The notes below the pieces were generated by a model that saw only the letters and a list, made by a program, of their open reading frames with translations, did not search any database and was not told the origin of the DNA. From assembly GCA_031266095.1 (NCBI GenBank), contig JAISBR010000208.1, positions 1 to 24,753 of the forward strand: 24,753 nt of DNA. The letters are read 5' to 3'. Origin of the DNA: Treponema sp. Lineage in GTDB: Bacteria > Spirochaetota > Spirochaetia > Treponematales > Breznakiellaceae. Made by a program: the position numbers and the translations under genes. Shown here one piece after another: positions 13,804-23,128 of the stretch (its first letter is position 1; every line of letters starts with the position of its first letter).

Positions 13804-15597
13804 ATGGCAGTTAATCGTTTTAGAGGCGCATATCCAAAAATTGGAATCAGGCCGGTTATTGATGCCCGGCGCGGCCCCTTAAAGGTGCGGGAATCGCTGG
13901 AAGATCAAACAATGAATATGGCGAAAGCGGCAAAGGCGCTGTTGGAGAAGAATATACGGTATTCCAATGGTGAACCGGTTCAGGTGTTAATCGCCGCTAC
14001 CACCATCGGGCGTGTCGCGGAAGCCGCAGCCTGCGCGGACCAGTTCAAACGGGAAGGGGTAGATATTACCCTGACGGTAACGCCCTGCTGGTGTTACGGC
14101 TCGGAGACCATGGACATGGATCCCCAAACCATTAAAGGGGTCTGGGGTTTCAACGGTACCGAACGGCCCGGCGCGGTGTACCTGGCCTCGGTACTGGCAA
14201 GCCACGCTCAAAAAGGACTGCCCGCTTTCGGTATCTACGGTCATGACGTGCAGGACGCAGGCGATACCGAAATTCCGGCTGATGTGCGGGAAAAGATACT
14301 CCGCTTCGGACGGGCGGCGATCGCGGCGGCCACCCTGCGGGGCAAGAGTTATCTACAAATCGGCTCTATCTGTATGGGCATAGCGGGTTCCATCATCAAC
14401 CCTGAATTCTTTGAAGAGTATCTGGGGATGCGGGTCGAAAGTATTGACGAGGTGGAGATCACCCGCCGCATGGAAAAAGGTATTTACGATAAAAAAGAAT
14501 ACGAGAAGGCTTTGGCCTGGACTAAGCAGTACTGTAAAGAGGGCTTTGACAAGAATCCGCCGGAACTGCAGCGATCCCGCGCGGATCAGGACAAGGCCTG
14601 GGAATTTGTGATCAAGATGATGTGCATCATAAAGGACCTCTTTAACGGCAACCCCAATCTGCCTGAAGGCTGTGAGGAAGAACGCGCCGGTCACAATGCC
14701 ATTGCCGGCGGTTTCCAGGGCCAGCGTCAGTGGACCGACTTTTACCCCAACTGCGATTTTCCCGAATCCCTTTTGTGTTCCTCGTTTGACTGGGAAGGCG
14801 CCAGGGAGCCTTATGTCCTCGCCACCGAGAACGACACCCTCAACGGCACGGGTATGTTATTCGGAAAGTTATTAACTGGCACAGCCCAGATCTTCGCCGA
14901 TGTGCGCACCTACTGGAGTCCCGAGGCGGTAAAGCGGGCTACAGGCTATGAGCTTACCGGCGTGGCAAAAGAATCAGGCGGTTTTATCCACCTCATCAAT
15001 TCGGGCGCGGCCTGTATTGACGCCTCAGGCGAGATGAAAGATCCGGCCGGCAAGGGCGTGATGAAGCCCTTCTGGGAGGTGACTGAGGCGGATCAAAAAG
15101 CCTGCCTCGCGGCGACTACCTGGAACGCGGCGGACTTCGGCTATTTCCGGGGCGGTGGTTTCTCGTCACGGTTTCTCACCAGGGCGGAAATGCCGGTCAC
15201 TATGTCCAGACTCAACATCGTGAAAGGAATCGGCCCGGTCATCCAGATCGCCGAAGGCTGGACGGTGAATCTGCCGGACAATGTCTCGGACATTCTCTGG
15301 AAACGCACCGACTATACCTGGCCCTGTACCTGGTTCGCCCCCAGGGTAACCGGCAAAGGCGCCTTCAAAACAGCCTACGACGTTATGAACAACTGGGGCG
15401 CCAACCACGGTTCCATTTCTTACGGCCACATAGGCGCGGACCTCATCGCTCTTTGTTCCATACTGCGCATCCCGGTTTGTATGCATAACCTGCCGGAGGA
15501 AGAGATCTTCCGGCCCAGCTACTGGAACGCCTTCGGCATGGATAAGGAAAGCGCCGACTACCGGGCCTGCGCGGCGCTGGGTCCGATGTATAAATAA
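13804..15597 (+). CDS. fucI: L-fucose isomerase
   Basis: A 597-residue protein, matching the E. coli enzyme (591) closely along its length. It converts L-fucose to L-fuculose with Mn2+, and in the family also accepts D-arabinose. The catalytic and metal residues are all present: Glu342 in [11 protein letters not shown], Asp366 in [13 protein letters not shown] and His535 in NNWGANHGS, equivalent to Glu337, Asp361 and His528 in E. coli. Other shared blocks are [52 protein letters not shown] and [22 protein letters not shown] lies just ahead of the ATG at 13804. The gene follows lacI by 18 bases and anchors the identity of the operon. Confidence 0.96.
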   Translation: MAVNRFRGAYPKIGIRPVIDARRGPLKVRESLEDQTMNMAKAAKALLEKNIRYSNGEPVQVLIAATTIGRVAEAAACADQFKREGVDITLTVTPCWCYGSETMDMDPQTIKGVWGFNGTERPGAVYLASVLASHAQKGLPAFGIYGHDVQDAGDTEIPADVREKILRFGRAAIAAATLRGKSYLQIGSICMGIAGSIINPEFFEEYLGMRVESIDEVEITRRMEKGIYDKKEYEKALAWTKQYCKEGFDKNPPELQRSRADQDKAWEFVIKMMCIIKDLFNGNPNLPEGCEEERAGHNAIAGGFQGQRQWTDFYPNCDFPESLLCSSFDWEGAREPYVLATENDTLNGTGMLFGKLLTGTAQIFADVRTYWSPEAVKRATGYELTGVAKESGGFIHLINSGAACIDASGEMKDPAGKGVMKPFWEVTEADQKACLAATTWNAADFGYFRGGGFSSRFLTRAEMPVTMSRLNIVKGIGPVIQIAEGWTVNLPDNVSDILWKRTDYTWPCTWFAPRVTGKGAFKTAYDVMNNWGANHGSISYGHIGADLIALCSILRIPVCMHNLPEEEIFRPSYWNAFGMDKESADYRACAALGPMYK

Positions 15598-15626
15598 ACA
15601 ACTCATAAGGGGAAGGCAGGCGGATT

Positions 15627-17132
15627 GTGGAATACGCGATAGCGGTTATTGATATTGGGATGACCAATAAGAAGGTGGCGGTTTACGATGACTCCCTCCG
15701 CCAGCTTGACGCGCGGTATCGCGTCTTCGAGCCTAAGATCGTGGATTCTCTGCAATGCCATGATCTTGCGGCTATGGAAGACTGGTTTCTTACCGAGCTT
15801 GGAAAAGCGGAGAAACAATTCCCTGTCAAGGCAATTGCGGTAACCACCCATGGCGCCAGTTTTGTGTGCCTGGACAGGGACGGCAAGCCCGCCCTCCCCT
15901 GCGTATATTATACTCACGAACCGGGCAAGGATTTTCACCGCCGTTTCTACGAGCGCTTCGGCCCCCCCAATGAACTTCAGGCGAAGACCGGCACCCCCAG
16001 CTTTGAGGCGATGATCAATCCGGCCAAGGGACTCTTCTTTGCCCGGGAGCAATTTCCGGAAGCCTTCAAAAATGTCAGTTCCATACTTCCCTTCCCCCAA
16101 TACTGGGGCTTCTGTTTGACCGGGAAATCCGGCGCCGAAAGTACCTATATGGGCTGCCACACCTACCTCTGGGACCAGTTGGATCACTGCCTATCCTCGG
16201 TTGCACGGGACATGGGGATTGCGCCGTTCCTGCAGGGTAAGCTCAACAAGTCCTGGGACGTACTGGGAACTGTCAGCGAAGAAACGGTCAAAAAGACCGG
16301 CCTTTCACCTGACACTATCGTTACCATGGGTATCCACGATTCCAACGCCTCCCTGCTTCCCCACTTTGCTAAAAAAGGCGAATCAGGCTTTGTGCTCAAC
16401 TCTACCGGAACCTGGTGCGTCATGATGAATCCCGTAAAGGCCTACGGCTTTGCCAAAGAAGAGCTGGGCAAGGTGGTATTCTTCAATATCTCCGCTTTTG
16501 GGACCCCGGTGAAGACCGCGATCTTTTTGGGAGGCCAGGAATTCGAGACATGGTCAAAGATACTGATGGCGCTGCACAAGCGGCAGGACTTTCCGCCTTA
16601 TAACGAAGAGCGTTACCGAAAAATCCTGCGGGAGGAGGACTGTTTTTTGTTACCTGAACTGCTGGCCGGTACGGGGCAGTTCCCCGGCTCAAAAGCCAGG
16701 GTAGTGGAAGATGGAAAGACTTGGACTTTTGACGACATCGCCGGCGCTGCGGATTATCCGCCGTGTTTTAATGATTACGAAAAGGGTTTCGCGGTGCTGC
16801 GCATAAGCCTGGTGATGCAGTCTCTGGTAGCTTTGGAGAGAACCGGACTTCAACCGGGGACGGAAATTTTTACCGAAGGAGGTTTCAAAAAAAACGAGGC
16901 GTATAACCGGCTCCTATCGGCGGCCTTCAAACACAACCGGGTATATCTTACCGGTATTGACGAGGCAAGCGCCTTGGGCGCCGCCCTAACCGCCAAGATG
17001 GCCCTCACCGGAAAGGGGCTTGCGGAACTGGCCGGTTATTTCGAAGTTGAGTATCAGGAAGTGGAAAAGAGCGATATTCCGGAACTCTTTTCCTACCGGA
17101 AAGCCTGGATGGAACAAGCCGAAAAGCGGTAA
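15627..17132 (+). CDS. FGGY-family sugar kinase, probable L-fuculokinase
   Basis: A 501-residue FGGY carbohydrate kinase that transfers phosphate from ATP to a sugar. The first phosphate-binding motif is AVIDIGMTNKKVAVYD (residues 5-20). A central segment with MGIHDSNASLLP holds the catalytic Asp, then comes LNSTGTWCVM, and the C-terminal EIFTEGGFKKNEAYNRLLSAA with DEASALGAAL completes the second domain. From its place between fucI and the transporter it should phosphorylate L-fuculose. However the HDSNASLLP subgroup differs from enterobacterial FucK, so it is a non-orthologous kinase, and a related ketose (e.g. L-rhamnulose, D-ribulose) remains possible. The start is GTG at 15627 behind AAGGGGAAGG; there is no closer ATG. 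Confidence 0.88.
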   Translation: MEYAIAVIDIGMTNKKVAVYDDSLRQLDARYRVFEPKIVDSLQCHDLAAMEDWFLTELGKAEKQFPVKAIAVTTHGASFVCLDRDGKPALPCVYYTHEPGKDFHRRFYERFGPPNELQAKTGTPSFEAMINPAKGLFFAREQFPEAFKNVSSILPFPQYWGFCLTGKSGAESTYMGCHTYLWDQLDHCLSSVARDMGIAPFLQGKLNKSWDVLGTVSEETVKKTGLSPDTIVTMGIHDSNASLLPHFAKKGESGFVLNSTGTWCVMMNPVKAYGFAKEELGKVVFFNISAFGTPVKTAIFLGGQEFETWSKILMALHKRQDFPPYNEERYRKILREEDCFLLPELLAGTGQFPGSKARVVEDGKTWTFDDIAGAADYPPCFNDYEKGFAVLRISLVMQSLVALERTGLQPGTEIFTEGGFKKNEAYNRLLSAAFKHNRVYLTGIDEASALGAALTAKMALTGKGLAELAGYFEVEYQEVEKSDIPELFSYRKAWMEQAEKR

Positions 17133-17162
17133 CTCCAACCGGGTTTATTGTGGCAAGATTAA

Positions 17163-17177
17163 CGGTTTGTTAAACCG
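17163..17177 (+). other. Small stem-loop between kinase and binding-protein gene
   Basis: CGGTTT (17163-17168) pairs with AAACCG (17172-17177) around GTT, within the 76-base gap ahead of the ABC binding protein. It has no T tract. It may act as an mRNA stabiliser for the binding-protein segment, which ends at the larger hairpin at 18309-18354. Confidence 0.35.
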
Positions 17178-17208
17178 GATCTTAGAATTTAGTACCAAGG
17201 AGAGTTTT

Positions 17209-18303
17209 ATGAGAAAATTCGTGATGATTTTGGTGGTACTGCTTGCGGTATCCTCCGTGCTGTTTGCCGGCGGACAGAGAGCCGGGAGTACCGGAAGCGC
17301 CGGAAGCGGGAGAGTGCAAATTGCCCTCTTGATGCGGAATATGGACGAACAGTTCCTCAAGGACTATTCCGATAATATCAGGAAACTGGCCGCTCAACAG
17401 AGTGTTGACCTCAATGTGCAGGATGCCCGCAGCGACAGCGCCACCCAGCTCACCCAACTCCAGACTCTGCTCAACCAGGGCTACAAATATTTTGTAATCG
17501 TTCCCTGTGTTTCCGAGCTTTCGGAGCAGATGAATCAGGAGATCCAGGCAAGGGGCGGAGCGGCCGCTTATTCCAATATCCAGCCCACAGTAGCCTCCCT
17601 TAAAGTGGGGACGAACTTCTTCTTCGCCTCATCCCCGGAATTCGTGGGCGGACGTTATCAGGGTCAGCTTATAGCGGACTACTTTGACAAGAATGCCGAC
17701 AAAGCGCCTAACAAAACTATCAACGCGCTCCTGATCCTCGGCCAACTGGGCCACCCCGCCCAGGTTAACCGTGAAGCGGGCCTTCTGGCGGAGCTTAAGA
17801 CCCGGGGCTATACCGTAAATGTAGTCGCCAGGGATACCGCCAACTGGACTCCCGATCAGGCGCAGCAGAAGATGGATGCGTGGATCGCCGCCTACCGCGG
17901 CAGGTTCAATGTGGTCGCCGCACAGAACGATGGCATGGCCCTCGGCGCGGTGGAATCCCTCATCCAGAACGGCTTTACCAAGAGCGACGCCAGCGACGGT
18001 ACCATCCTGACCGTCCCGGTACTTGGCATTGACGCTACGGGGGACGCCATCAACTCCATGAAGGAGAACAAGCTTTACGCCACGGTCCTTCAGGACGCGG
18101 TCGGCCAATCAGCAGCCGCCTTTGACGTGATCCACCAGATTGCCACCGGCAGTTACAGGCCCGGCAACGCGGCGGGCGGTACCCCGGCGGCCACCACTCC
18201 TATTGACGAGGCTCCGGCTAACGATGCCTCCATCATAGGGCAGTGCTACCTGGTACCCTTTGTTCCGGTAGACAAGAACTCAGATTATTATAAGACTCAC
18301 TAA
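17209..18303 (+). CDS. ABC sugar transporter, periplasmic substrate-binding protein
   Basis: A 364-residue ribose/galactose-type binding protein. The signal peptide is MRKF, a hydrophobic stretch and SSVLFAGG, with no lipobox Cys. The mature protein shows the two-lobe type 1 periplasmic-binding fold: IALLMRNMDEQFLKDYSDNIRK, LQTLLNQGYKYFVIVPC, FVGGRYQGQLIADYF, VVAAQNDGMALGAVESL and VPVLGIDATGDAINSMKENKLYATVLQD. It delivers the sugar to the ATPase/permease encoded next. CAAGGAGAG precedes the ATG at 17209; the longer upstream frame lies inside the kinase gene. The 76-base gap before it and the hairpin after it fit separate tuning of this abundant component. The ligand is inferred to be L-fucose or the same sugar the operon degrades. 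Confidence 0.93.
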   Translation: MRKFVMILVVLLAVSSVLFAGGQRAGSTGSAGSGRVQIALLMRNMDEQFLKDYSDNIRKLAAQQSVDLNVQDARSDSATQLTQLQTLLNQGYKYFVIVPCVSELSEQMNQEIQARGGAAAYSNIQPTVASLKVGTNFFFASSPEFVGGRYQGQLIADYFDKNADKAPNKTINALLILGQLGHPAQVNREAGLLAELKTRGYTVNVVARDTANWTPDQAQQKMDAWIAAYRGRFNVVAAQNDGMALGAVESLIQNGFTKSDASDGTILTVPVLGIDATGDAINSMKENKLYATVLQDAVGQSAAAFDVIHQIATGSYRPGNAAGGTPAATTPIDEAPANDASIIGQCYLVPFVPVDKNSDYYKTH

Positions 18304-18308
18304 AGGAT

Positions 18309-18354
18309 TAAGGAACATGGGATAAGGAATATAAACCTTATTCCTTGTTCCTTA
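18309..18354 (+). other. Large hairpin between binding-protein and ATPase genes
   Basis: A 19-base arm (18309-18327, starting TAAGGAACA) pairs with 18336-18354 (ending TGTTCCTTA) with only two mismatches around an 8-nt AT loop. It begins about 6 bases after the binding-protein stop. It has no T tract of terminator strength, so it more likely limits 3' decay, raising the binding protein over the ATPase and permease. Confidence 0.65.
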
Positions 18355-18376
18355 TCACTTATTTTTGGGAGTAACG

Positions 18377-19876
18377 ATGGCAAACTATATTCTTGAAATG
18401 CGGGGAGTAACAAAACAGTTCCCCGGGGTTCTTGCCCTTGATGATGTTACTTTTTCAGTAAAACCCGGAACCGTACACGCCCTGATGGGAGAAAACGGCG
18501 CCGGGAAATCAACGCTGATGAAATGCCTCTTCGGCATTTACAAAATGGATGCCGGCTCCATAGTTCTCAAAGACAAGGAATGTCATTTTAACAGCGCCGC
18601 CGACGCCATGCACGCCGGCGTGTCCATGATCCACCAGGAATTATCCAACGTGCCTGAACGCTCGGTAGCGCAGAATTTGTGGCTGGGCCGGGAACCGGTA
18701 AACACGCTCCGTTTGATAGACCACCAAAAAATGTTTCGGGATACCCAAGAACTGCTCAATGGGCTGAATTATCATTTTGATCCCGGAGCAAGGATGGCAA
18801 GCCTCTCTATCAGCCAGCAGCAGGGCTGCGAAATCGCCAGAGCGGTTTCGTATAATGCCTCTATCGTGGTTATGGATGAGCCGACCTCATCATTAACCGA
18901 GAATGAAGTGGCCCATCTCTTTGAAATTATCAGGGACCTCCGTTCCAAAGGGGTGGCGATTATATATATTTCCCATAAAATGGAAGAGATCTTCCGGATT
19001 GCCGACGATGTAACGGTAATGCGGGACGGAAAGGTCATCGGAACCTATCCGGTGAGCGGACTCAGCAGCGACAAGCTGATCTCCCTCATGGTAGGCCGGG
19101 ATATTACCCACCGGTTTCCGCCGGTGGAATCCACCATAGGGGAGGTGTGCCTTGAGGTACGGAATTTGACCGCCGTCAATCCCCGTTCCTTCAAAAATAT
19201 CTCCTTCCAGCTCCGTAAAGGCGAGATCCTCGGTATCGGAGGCCTTGTGGGCGCCCAGCGGACAGAGCTGATGGAAGCGATCTTCGGCATCCGGGGAATC
19301 ATGTCAGGGGAAATTCTGGTGAATGGGAAGCCGCTCAAAAAAATACGACCCAATGACGCCATCGGGGCGGGTATAGGACTGGTAACCGAGGATCGCCGTA
19401 ACACCGGTATTTTCCCCCTGCTTAATATCACCGTGAATACCGCTATCGCTTCGATGAAGACTTACCAAAACAGAATCGGTTTATTGGATCATAAAAGAAT
19501 TACCGAACTGGCCGTTAAACAGAACAATCAATTGAAAACAAAAACGCCTTCCATGGGCACCCTGATCCAGAATCTCTCCGGCGGAAACCAGCAGAAGGTG
19601 ATCTTGAGCCGCTGGCTTATGACCCTGCCTGAGATTCTGATTATGGATGAACCCACCAGGGGCATTGATGTGGGGGCAAAGTACGAAATTTACACGATTA
19701 TGGCTGATCTGGTAAAACAGGGAAAGGCTATCATCATGGTTTCAAGTGAGATGCCCGAACTCATCGGAATGAGCCACCGGGTTTTAGTGCTCTGCGCGGG
19801 ACAGCTTACAGGAACCCTGGAAAAAGCGGAGATTAGCCAGGAGGCAATCATACGCTGCGCTACCCAGTTTTCATGA
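18377..19876 (+). CDS. ABC sugar transporter, tandem ATPase (RbsA/MglA type)
   Basis: A 499-residue protein with two fused ABC ATPase domains, the layout of RbsA/MglA/XylG. In domain 1 the Walker A motif is GENGAGKST (residues 38-46), the signature LSISQQQGCEIARA and the Walker B VVMDEPTSSL. In domain 2 the P-loop position is degenerate (GIGGLVGAQRTE), while the signature LSGGNQQKVILSRWL and Walker B ILIMDEPTRGID are intact; this asymmetry is normal in the family. It hydrolyses ATP to drive import through the permease. I chose ATG at 18377 behind GGGAG; a TTG at 18365 overlaps that site. It is 33 bases before the permease. Confidence 0.95.
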   Translation: MANYILEMRGVTKQFPGVLALDDVTFSVKPGTVHALMGENGAGKSTLMKCLFGIYKMDAGSIVLKDKECHFNSAADAMHAGVSMIHQELSNVPERSVAQNLWLGREPVNTLRLIDHQKMFRDTQELLNGLNYHFDPGARMASLSISQQQGCEIARAVSYNASIVVMDEPTSSLTENEVAHLFEIIRDLRSKGVAIIYISHKMEEIFRIADDVTVMRDGKVIGTYPVSGLSSDKLISLMVGRDITHRFPPVESTIGEVCLEVRNLTAVNPRSFKNISFQLRKGEILGIGGLVGAQRTELMEAIFGIRGIMSGEILVNGKPLKKIRPNDAIGAGIGLVTEDRRNTGIFPLLNITVNTAIASMKTYQNRIGLLDHKRITELAVKQNNQLKTKTPSMGTLIQNLSGGNQQKVILSRWLMTLPEILIMDEPTRGIDVGAKYEIYTIMADLVKQGKAIIMVSSEMPELIGMSHRVLVLCAGQLTGTLEKAEISQEAIIRCATQFS

Positions 19877-19909
19877 AAAAGTACCATACCTAAGCGAACA
19901 GGAGCGAAT

Positions 19910-20902
19910 ATGAACAGCATTAAAAGCAAGGAATTTTTCAGCAAGTACACGACCTTTGTAACCTTTGTGGTACTGGTGTTTGTACTGGCGATTCTGACCA
20001 GGGGACGGGCGCTTACCTGGGATTCGGTAAAAACCCTTATCATCGCCGAGGCGGTCCGGGCTTTCGCGTCTCTGGGAGTGGGGATGATTATCATCACCAA
20101 AGGCATCGATCTTTCCATCGGTTACGTGGTGTGCCTTACCGCGTCGGTGGCCGCGTCCTTCGCCCAGGACCCCAGCCTGTCTACGGCGATCTATCCGGGC
20201 CGCAGCTTTCCGGTCATCATGCCTATCCTGATGGGCATCACTGCCGGCGGAATCTTCGGTCTTTTTAACGGGGTACTGGTGGCCTACGGAAAGCTGCCGC
20301 CGTTCATCGCCACACTGGGAACCATGTCCATAGCCAGAGGTATTCAGCTTATCTATACTAAGGCCGCGATTGTCAGTTCCCTGACCCCGGCCTTTAAGGC
20401 TATTGCCCAGAAGTCATTGGGGCCATCGTTCTTTCAGATTCCCCTGCTGGGAATTTATGTGGTCGTAATCACTTTTATCATCTGGGTATTGCTGCGGCAC
20501 ACCAGACAGGGGACCAACTTTTTCGCCATAGGCGGTAACGCCCAGGCGGCGCGGGTATCGGGAATCAACGTGGAAAAGGAATTGGTATGTGTGTATCTCT
20601 ATGCCGGACTGCTCTACGGAGCGGCCGGAGTACTTCTGGCGAGCCGCCTGGCGCTGGCGAACGCGCTGACGGCTAACGGCATGGAGTTAGACGCCATTGC
20701 CGCTGTTACCGTGGGCGGCGTTTCCCAAAGCGGCGGCGTCGGTACCGTGGGAGGTATGCTTATCGGTATTTTCACCATGGGGCTTATCAATTATGGGATG
20801 AGCTTTATGGCGATTGATTCCTATTACCAGTACTTGGTCAAGGGAGCGATAATTATAATAGCGGTTTTCTTTGATATGAAAAAATACGCGAAACGGGCAT
20901 AA
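19910..20902 (+). CDS. ABC sugar transporter, permease (RbsC type)
   Basis: A 330-residue membrane permease of the branched-chain/ribose family with roughly 8-10 membrane segments. Typical segments are GMIIITKGIDLSIGYVVCL near the start, FGLFNGVLVAYGKLPPFIATLGTMSIARG (the cytoplasmic loop that contacts the ATPase), IGGNAQAARVSGINVEK, and a C-terminal LDAIAAVTVGGVSQSGGVGTVGGMLIG. It forms the channel through which the bound sugar enters. GGAG lies upstream of the ATG. There is a single permease gene here, so it probably works as a homodimer, as RbsC does. It follows the ATPase by 33 bases and precedes the alcohol dehydrogenase by 20. Confidence 0.94.
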   Translation: MNSIKSKEFFSKYTTFVTFVVLVFVLAILTRGRALTWDSVKTLIIAEAVRAFASLGVGMIIITKGIDLSIGYVVCLTASVAASFAQDPSLSTAIYPGRSFPVIMPILMGITAGGIFGLFNGVLVAYGKLPPFIATLGTMSIARGIQLIYTKAAIVSSLTPAFKAIAQKSLGPSFFQIPLLGIYVVVITFIIWVLLRHTRQGTNFFAIGGNAQAARVSGINVEKELVCVYLYAGLLYGAAGVLLASRLALANALTANGMELDAIAAVTVGGVSQSGGVGTVGGMLIGIFTMGLINYGMSFMAIDSYYQYLVKGAIIIIAVFFDMKKYAKRA

Positions 20903-20922
20903 ATACAAGGAGAAGATAAGTT

Positions 20923-21984
20923 ATGGAAGGCGTCATGAAAGGAGTGTATCTCCCCGGAAATAGTACGGTTGAATTCAAGAATATTCCTATACCCAAACCA
21001 GGTCATGGGCAGGTGCTGGTAAAAATGAAAGCCTGTACCATCTGCGGCAGTGATATCAGGGCCATCTACCGGGAGCATGTGGGCAAGGGGCCGGAAGGTT
21101 ATCAAGGCGTAATTGCCGGGCACGAACCCTGCGGCCAGGTTGTGGAAGAAGGGCCGGGGATACGGCGCTTCAAAAAAGGCGCCCGGGTTATAGTGTACCA
21201 TATCTCAGGCTGTGGTCTGTGCCACGACTGCCGTATGGGTTACATGATATCCTGCTCTTCGCCGCTGCGGGCGGCTTACGGCTGGCAGCGGGACGGTGGA
21301 ATGGCGGAGTATATTCTCTGTGACGAAAAAGATCTGGTGGAACTGCCGGACAGCCTGAGCTACGCCGACGGCGCCCAGGTGGCCTGCGGCTTCGGTACGG
21401 TATACGAGGCGATCTATAAAATCGGCGTGAGCGGTGCAGACAATGTGCTGGTGGTGGGTCTCGGTCCTGTCGGGCTTGCGACACTGATGCTCTGCAAGGC
21501 CATGGGCGCCCGAAAAATCTTCGGCATTGAGAGTAACCAGTATCGCGTAGACATAGCGAACAAACTGGGCCTGGCCGACAAGGTCCTGAGGCCCGGTCCC
21601 GACAATGTGAAGGAAATTTTTGACTTGACCGGAGGCCATGGCGTGGAGAAAGCCTTTGATGCCTCCGCCAGTGATGCCGGACGGCAGACCGCAATCCGCG
21701 CCGCCCGGCAGTGGGGAAAAATCGCCTTTGTAGGCGAAGGAAACACTGTCGGTTTTAACCCCAGCCCGGACATCATCCACCCGCAGAAAAGCATTTATGG
21801 AAGCTGGGTAACCAGTATCTGGCTTATGGAAAATCTGGTGGAAGAATTGGTGCGCTGGAATCTGCATCCCGATATACTGGTAACCCATCGCTTCCCGCTC
21901 GACAAGGCCGATGAAGCCTACAAGCTCATGGCGGATGGAGGATGCGGCAAGGTAGCGGTCTGCGCGGATGAGGAACTCAAATAA
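20923..21984 (+). CDS. Zinc-dependent medium-chain alcohol/polyol dehydrogenase
   Basis: A 353-residue medium-chain dehydrogenase that oxidises or reduces an alcohol/aldehyde or polyol/ketone pair with NAD(P). Catalytic zinc ligands are Cys41 (CGSD) and His67-Glu68 (AGHEP). Structural zinc ligands follow C-x2-C-x2-C-x7-C (Cys97, Cys100, Cys103, Cys111). The cofactor fold is shown by VLVVGLGPVGLATL at about residue 175. AAGGAGAAG precedes the ATG at 20923; a second ATG at 20935 is possible. In this operon it could reduce the L-lactaldehyde formed from fuculose 1-phosphate to propane-1,2-diol, or act on the sugar or a polyol directly; the sequence does not decide. Its stop directly abuts the next start codon. 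Confidence 0.9.
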   Translation: MEGVMKGVYLPGNSTVEFKNIPIPKPGHGQVLVKMKACTICGSDIRAIYREHVGKGPEGYQGVIAGHEPCGQVVEEGPGIRRFKKGARVIVYHISGCGLCHDCRMGYMISCSSPLRAAYGWQRDGGMAEYILCDEKDLVELPDSLSYADGAQVACGFGTVYEAIYKIGVSGADNVLVVGLGPVGLATLMLCKAMGARKIFGIESNQYRVDIANKLGLADKVLRPGPDNVKEIFDLTGGHGVEKAFDASASDAGRQTAIRAARQWGKIAFVGEGNTVGFNPSPDIIHPQKSIYGSWVTSIWLMENLVEELVRWNLHPDILVTHRFPLDKADEAYKLMADGGCGKVAVCADEELK

Positions 21985-22995
21985 ATGGACGTGATTGATC
22001 CGGATAAGATTCCCCGTATCGCCCCCGGTGTGGGGAAAAGCATCCCTTCCATCGGCATGGGGACTTTTGGTTCAGACAAATATAGCCCCGAACAGGTAGC
22101 CTCGGCGGTGGCCGGCGCTGTCCGTTTCGGTTACCGCTTTTTTGACTGCGCTTCTGTTTACGGCAATGAAGACCTTATCGGCAAGGTCTTTGAAGAAGCC
22201 TTCGCGGCAAAGATTGTGAAACGTGAAGAACTGTTCATCACCTCCAAAGTGTGGAACGACATGCACGGTCCGGGAAAGGTACACGCTTCAATCTCCAAGA
22301 CATTGCGGGATCTCAGGCTCTCTTATCTGGACGCTTATTTTGTACATTGGCCCTTTCCCAATTACCACGCCCCGGGCTGCGATGGTGATGCCCGTAACCC
22401 CGACTCGGTTCCCTTTTCAGCGGCTCGTTTTATGATCGCCTGGGAACAGATGGAGGAGATTTACGACAAGGGCCTTACGCGTTATCTGGGTATGTCAAAC
22501 ATGACTATTCCCAAATTAGAAGCGGTACTCCCCCGTTGCAGGATAAAGCCTGAATTCATCGAAATGGAACAGCACCCATCCTTCCAGCAGCAGGCCTTAT
22601 TCGATTACTGCAAGGCCAAAGGAATCACAATTATTGGCTACTGTCCCATAGGATCACCTAACAGGCCGGAACGGGATAAAACTCCTGGAGATGTGGTTGA
22701 CACTGAACTGCCCGAGGTCGCGGCTGTGGCAAAGGCCCATGGCATAGATCCCGTCCTGGTCTGCCTGAAATGGGCTGTCCAGCGGGGTTCCATTCCCATT
22801 CCCTTTTCGACGCGTGAGAAGAACTACCAAAGCAACCTGCGTTCCATTATCGAATCCCCCCTGACGCCTGATGAAATGGAACAGCTCAAAAAAGCCGAGC
22901 GGAACTGCCGGCTTGTGAAAGGCCAGGTCTTCCTCTGGCCCGGCGCTAAAGGCTGGGAGGATCTCTGGGATGTGGACGGGGTTATAACAGGATAA
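21985..22995 (+). CDS. Aldo/keto reductase
   Basis: A 336-residue (alpha/beta)8 aldo/keto reductase using NAD(P)H. The catalytic tetrad is complete: Asp54 and Tyr59 (FFDCASVYGNE), Lys88 (FITSKVWN) and His121 (YFVHWPF). The cofactor end shows KWAVQRGSIPIPFSTREKN. The start codon follows the TAA of the dehydrogenase with no gap, so translation is probably coupled. Together the two oxidoreductases suggest redox handling of an aldehyde from deoxysugar breakdown; a sugar reductase or dehydrogenase role is also possible. It is the last gene of the operon. No strong terminator follows; the best stem (23034-23050, CCGC/GCGG then TTTTA) is only four base pairs. Confidence 0.9.
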   Translation: MDVIDPDKIPRIAPGVGKSIPSIGMGTFGSDKYSPEQVASAVAGAVRFGYRFFDCASVYGNEDLIGKVFEEAFAAKIVKREELFITSKVWNDMHGPGKVHASISKTLRDLRLSYLDAYFVHWPFPNYHAPGCDGDARNPDSVPFSAARFMIAWEQMEEIYDKGLTRYLGMSNMTIPKLEAVLPRCRIKPEFIEMEQHPSFQQQALFDYCKAKGITIIGYCPIGSPNRPERDKTPGDVVDTELPEVAAVAKAHGIDPVLVCLKWAVQRGSIPIPFSTREKNYQSNLRSIIESPLTPDEMEQLKKAERNCRLVKGQVFLWPGAKGWEDLWDVDGVITG

Positions 22996-23128
22996 TCGTC
23001 CCTATATAATAGTCAAGACCTGCTCAAAGCTGGCCGCCTAAAGACTGCGGTTTTAGACCTGATATCCTGATATATGGAAAAGAAATACCGCTATCCTGTC
23101 GCTATACCGTGACAATTAACAGGACAAA

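Noticed and set aside
21205..21888. 227-codon minus-strand frame opposite the alcohol dehydrogenase
   Set aside because: It is antisense to a gene with complete zinc ligands; no motifs of its own.
22996..23060. Terminator after the aldo/keto reductase
   Set aside because: The stem has only four GC pairs with a long loop and a short T run; not strong enough to list.
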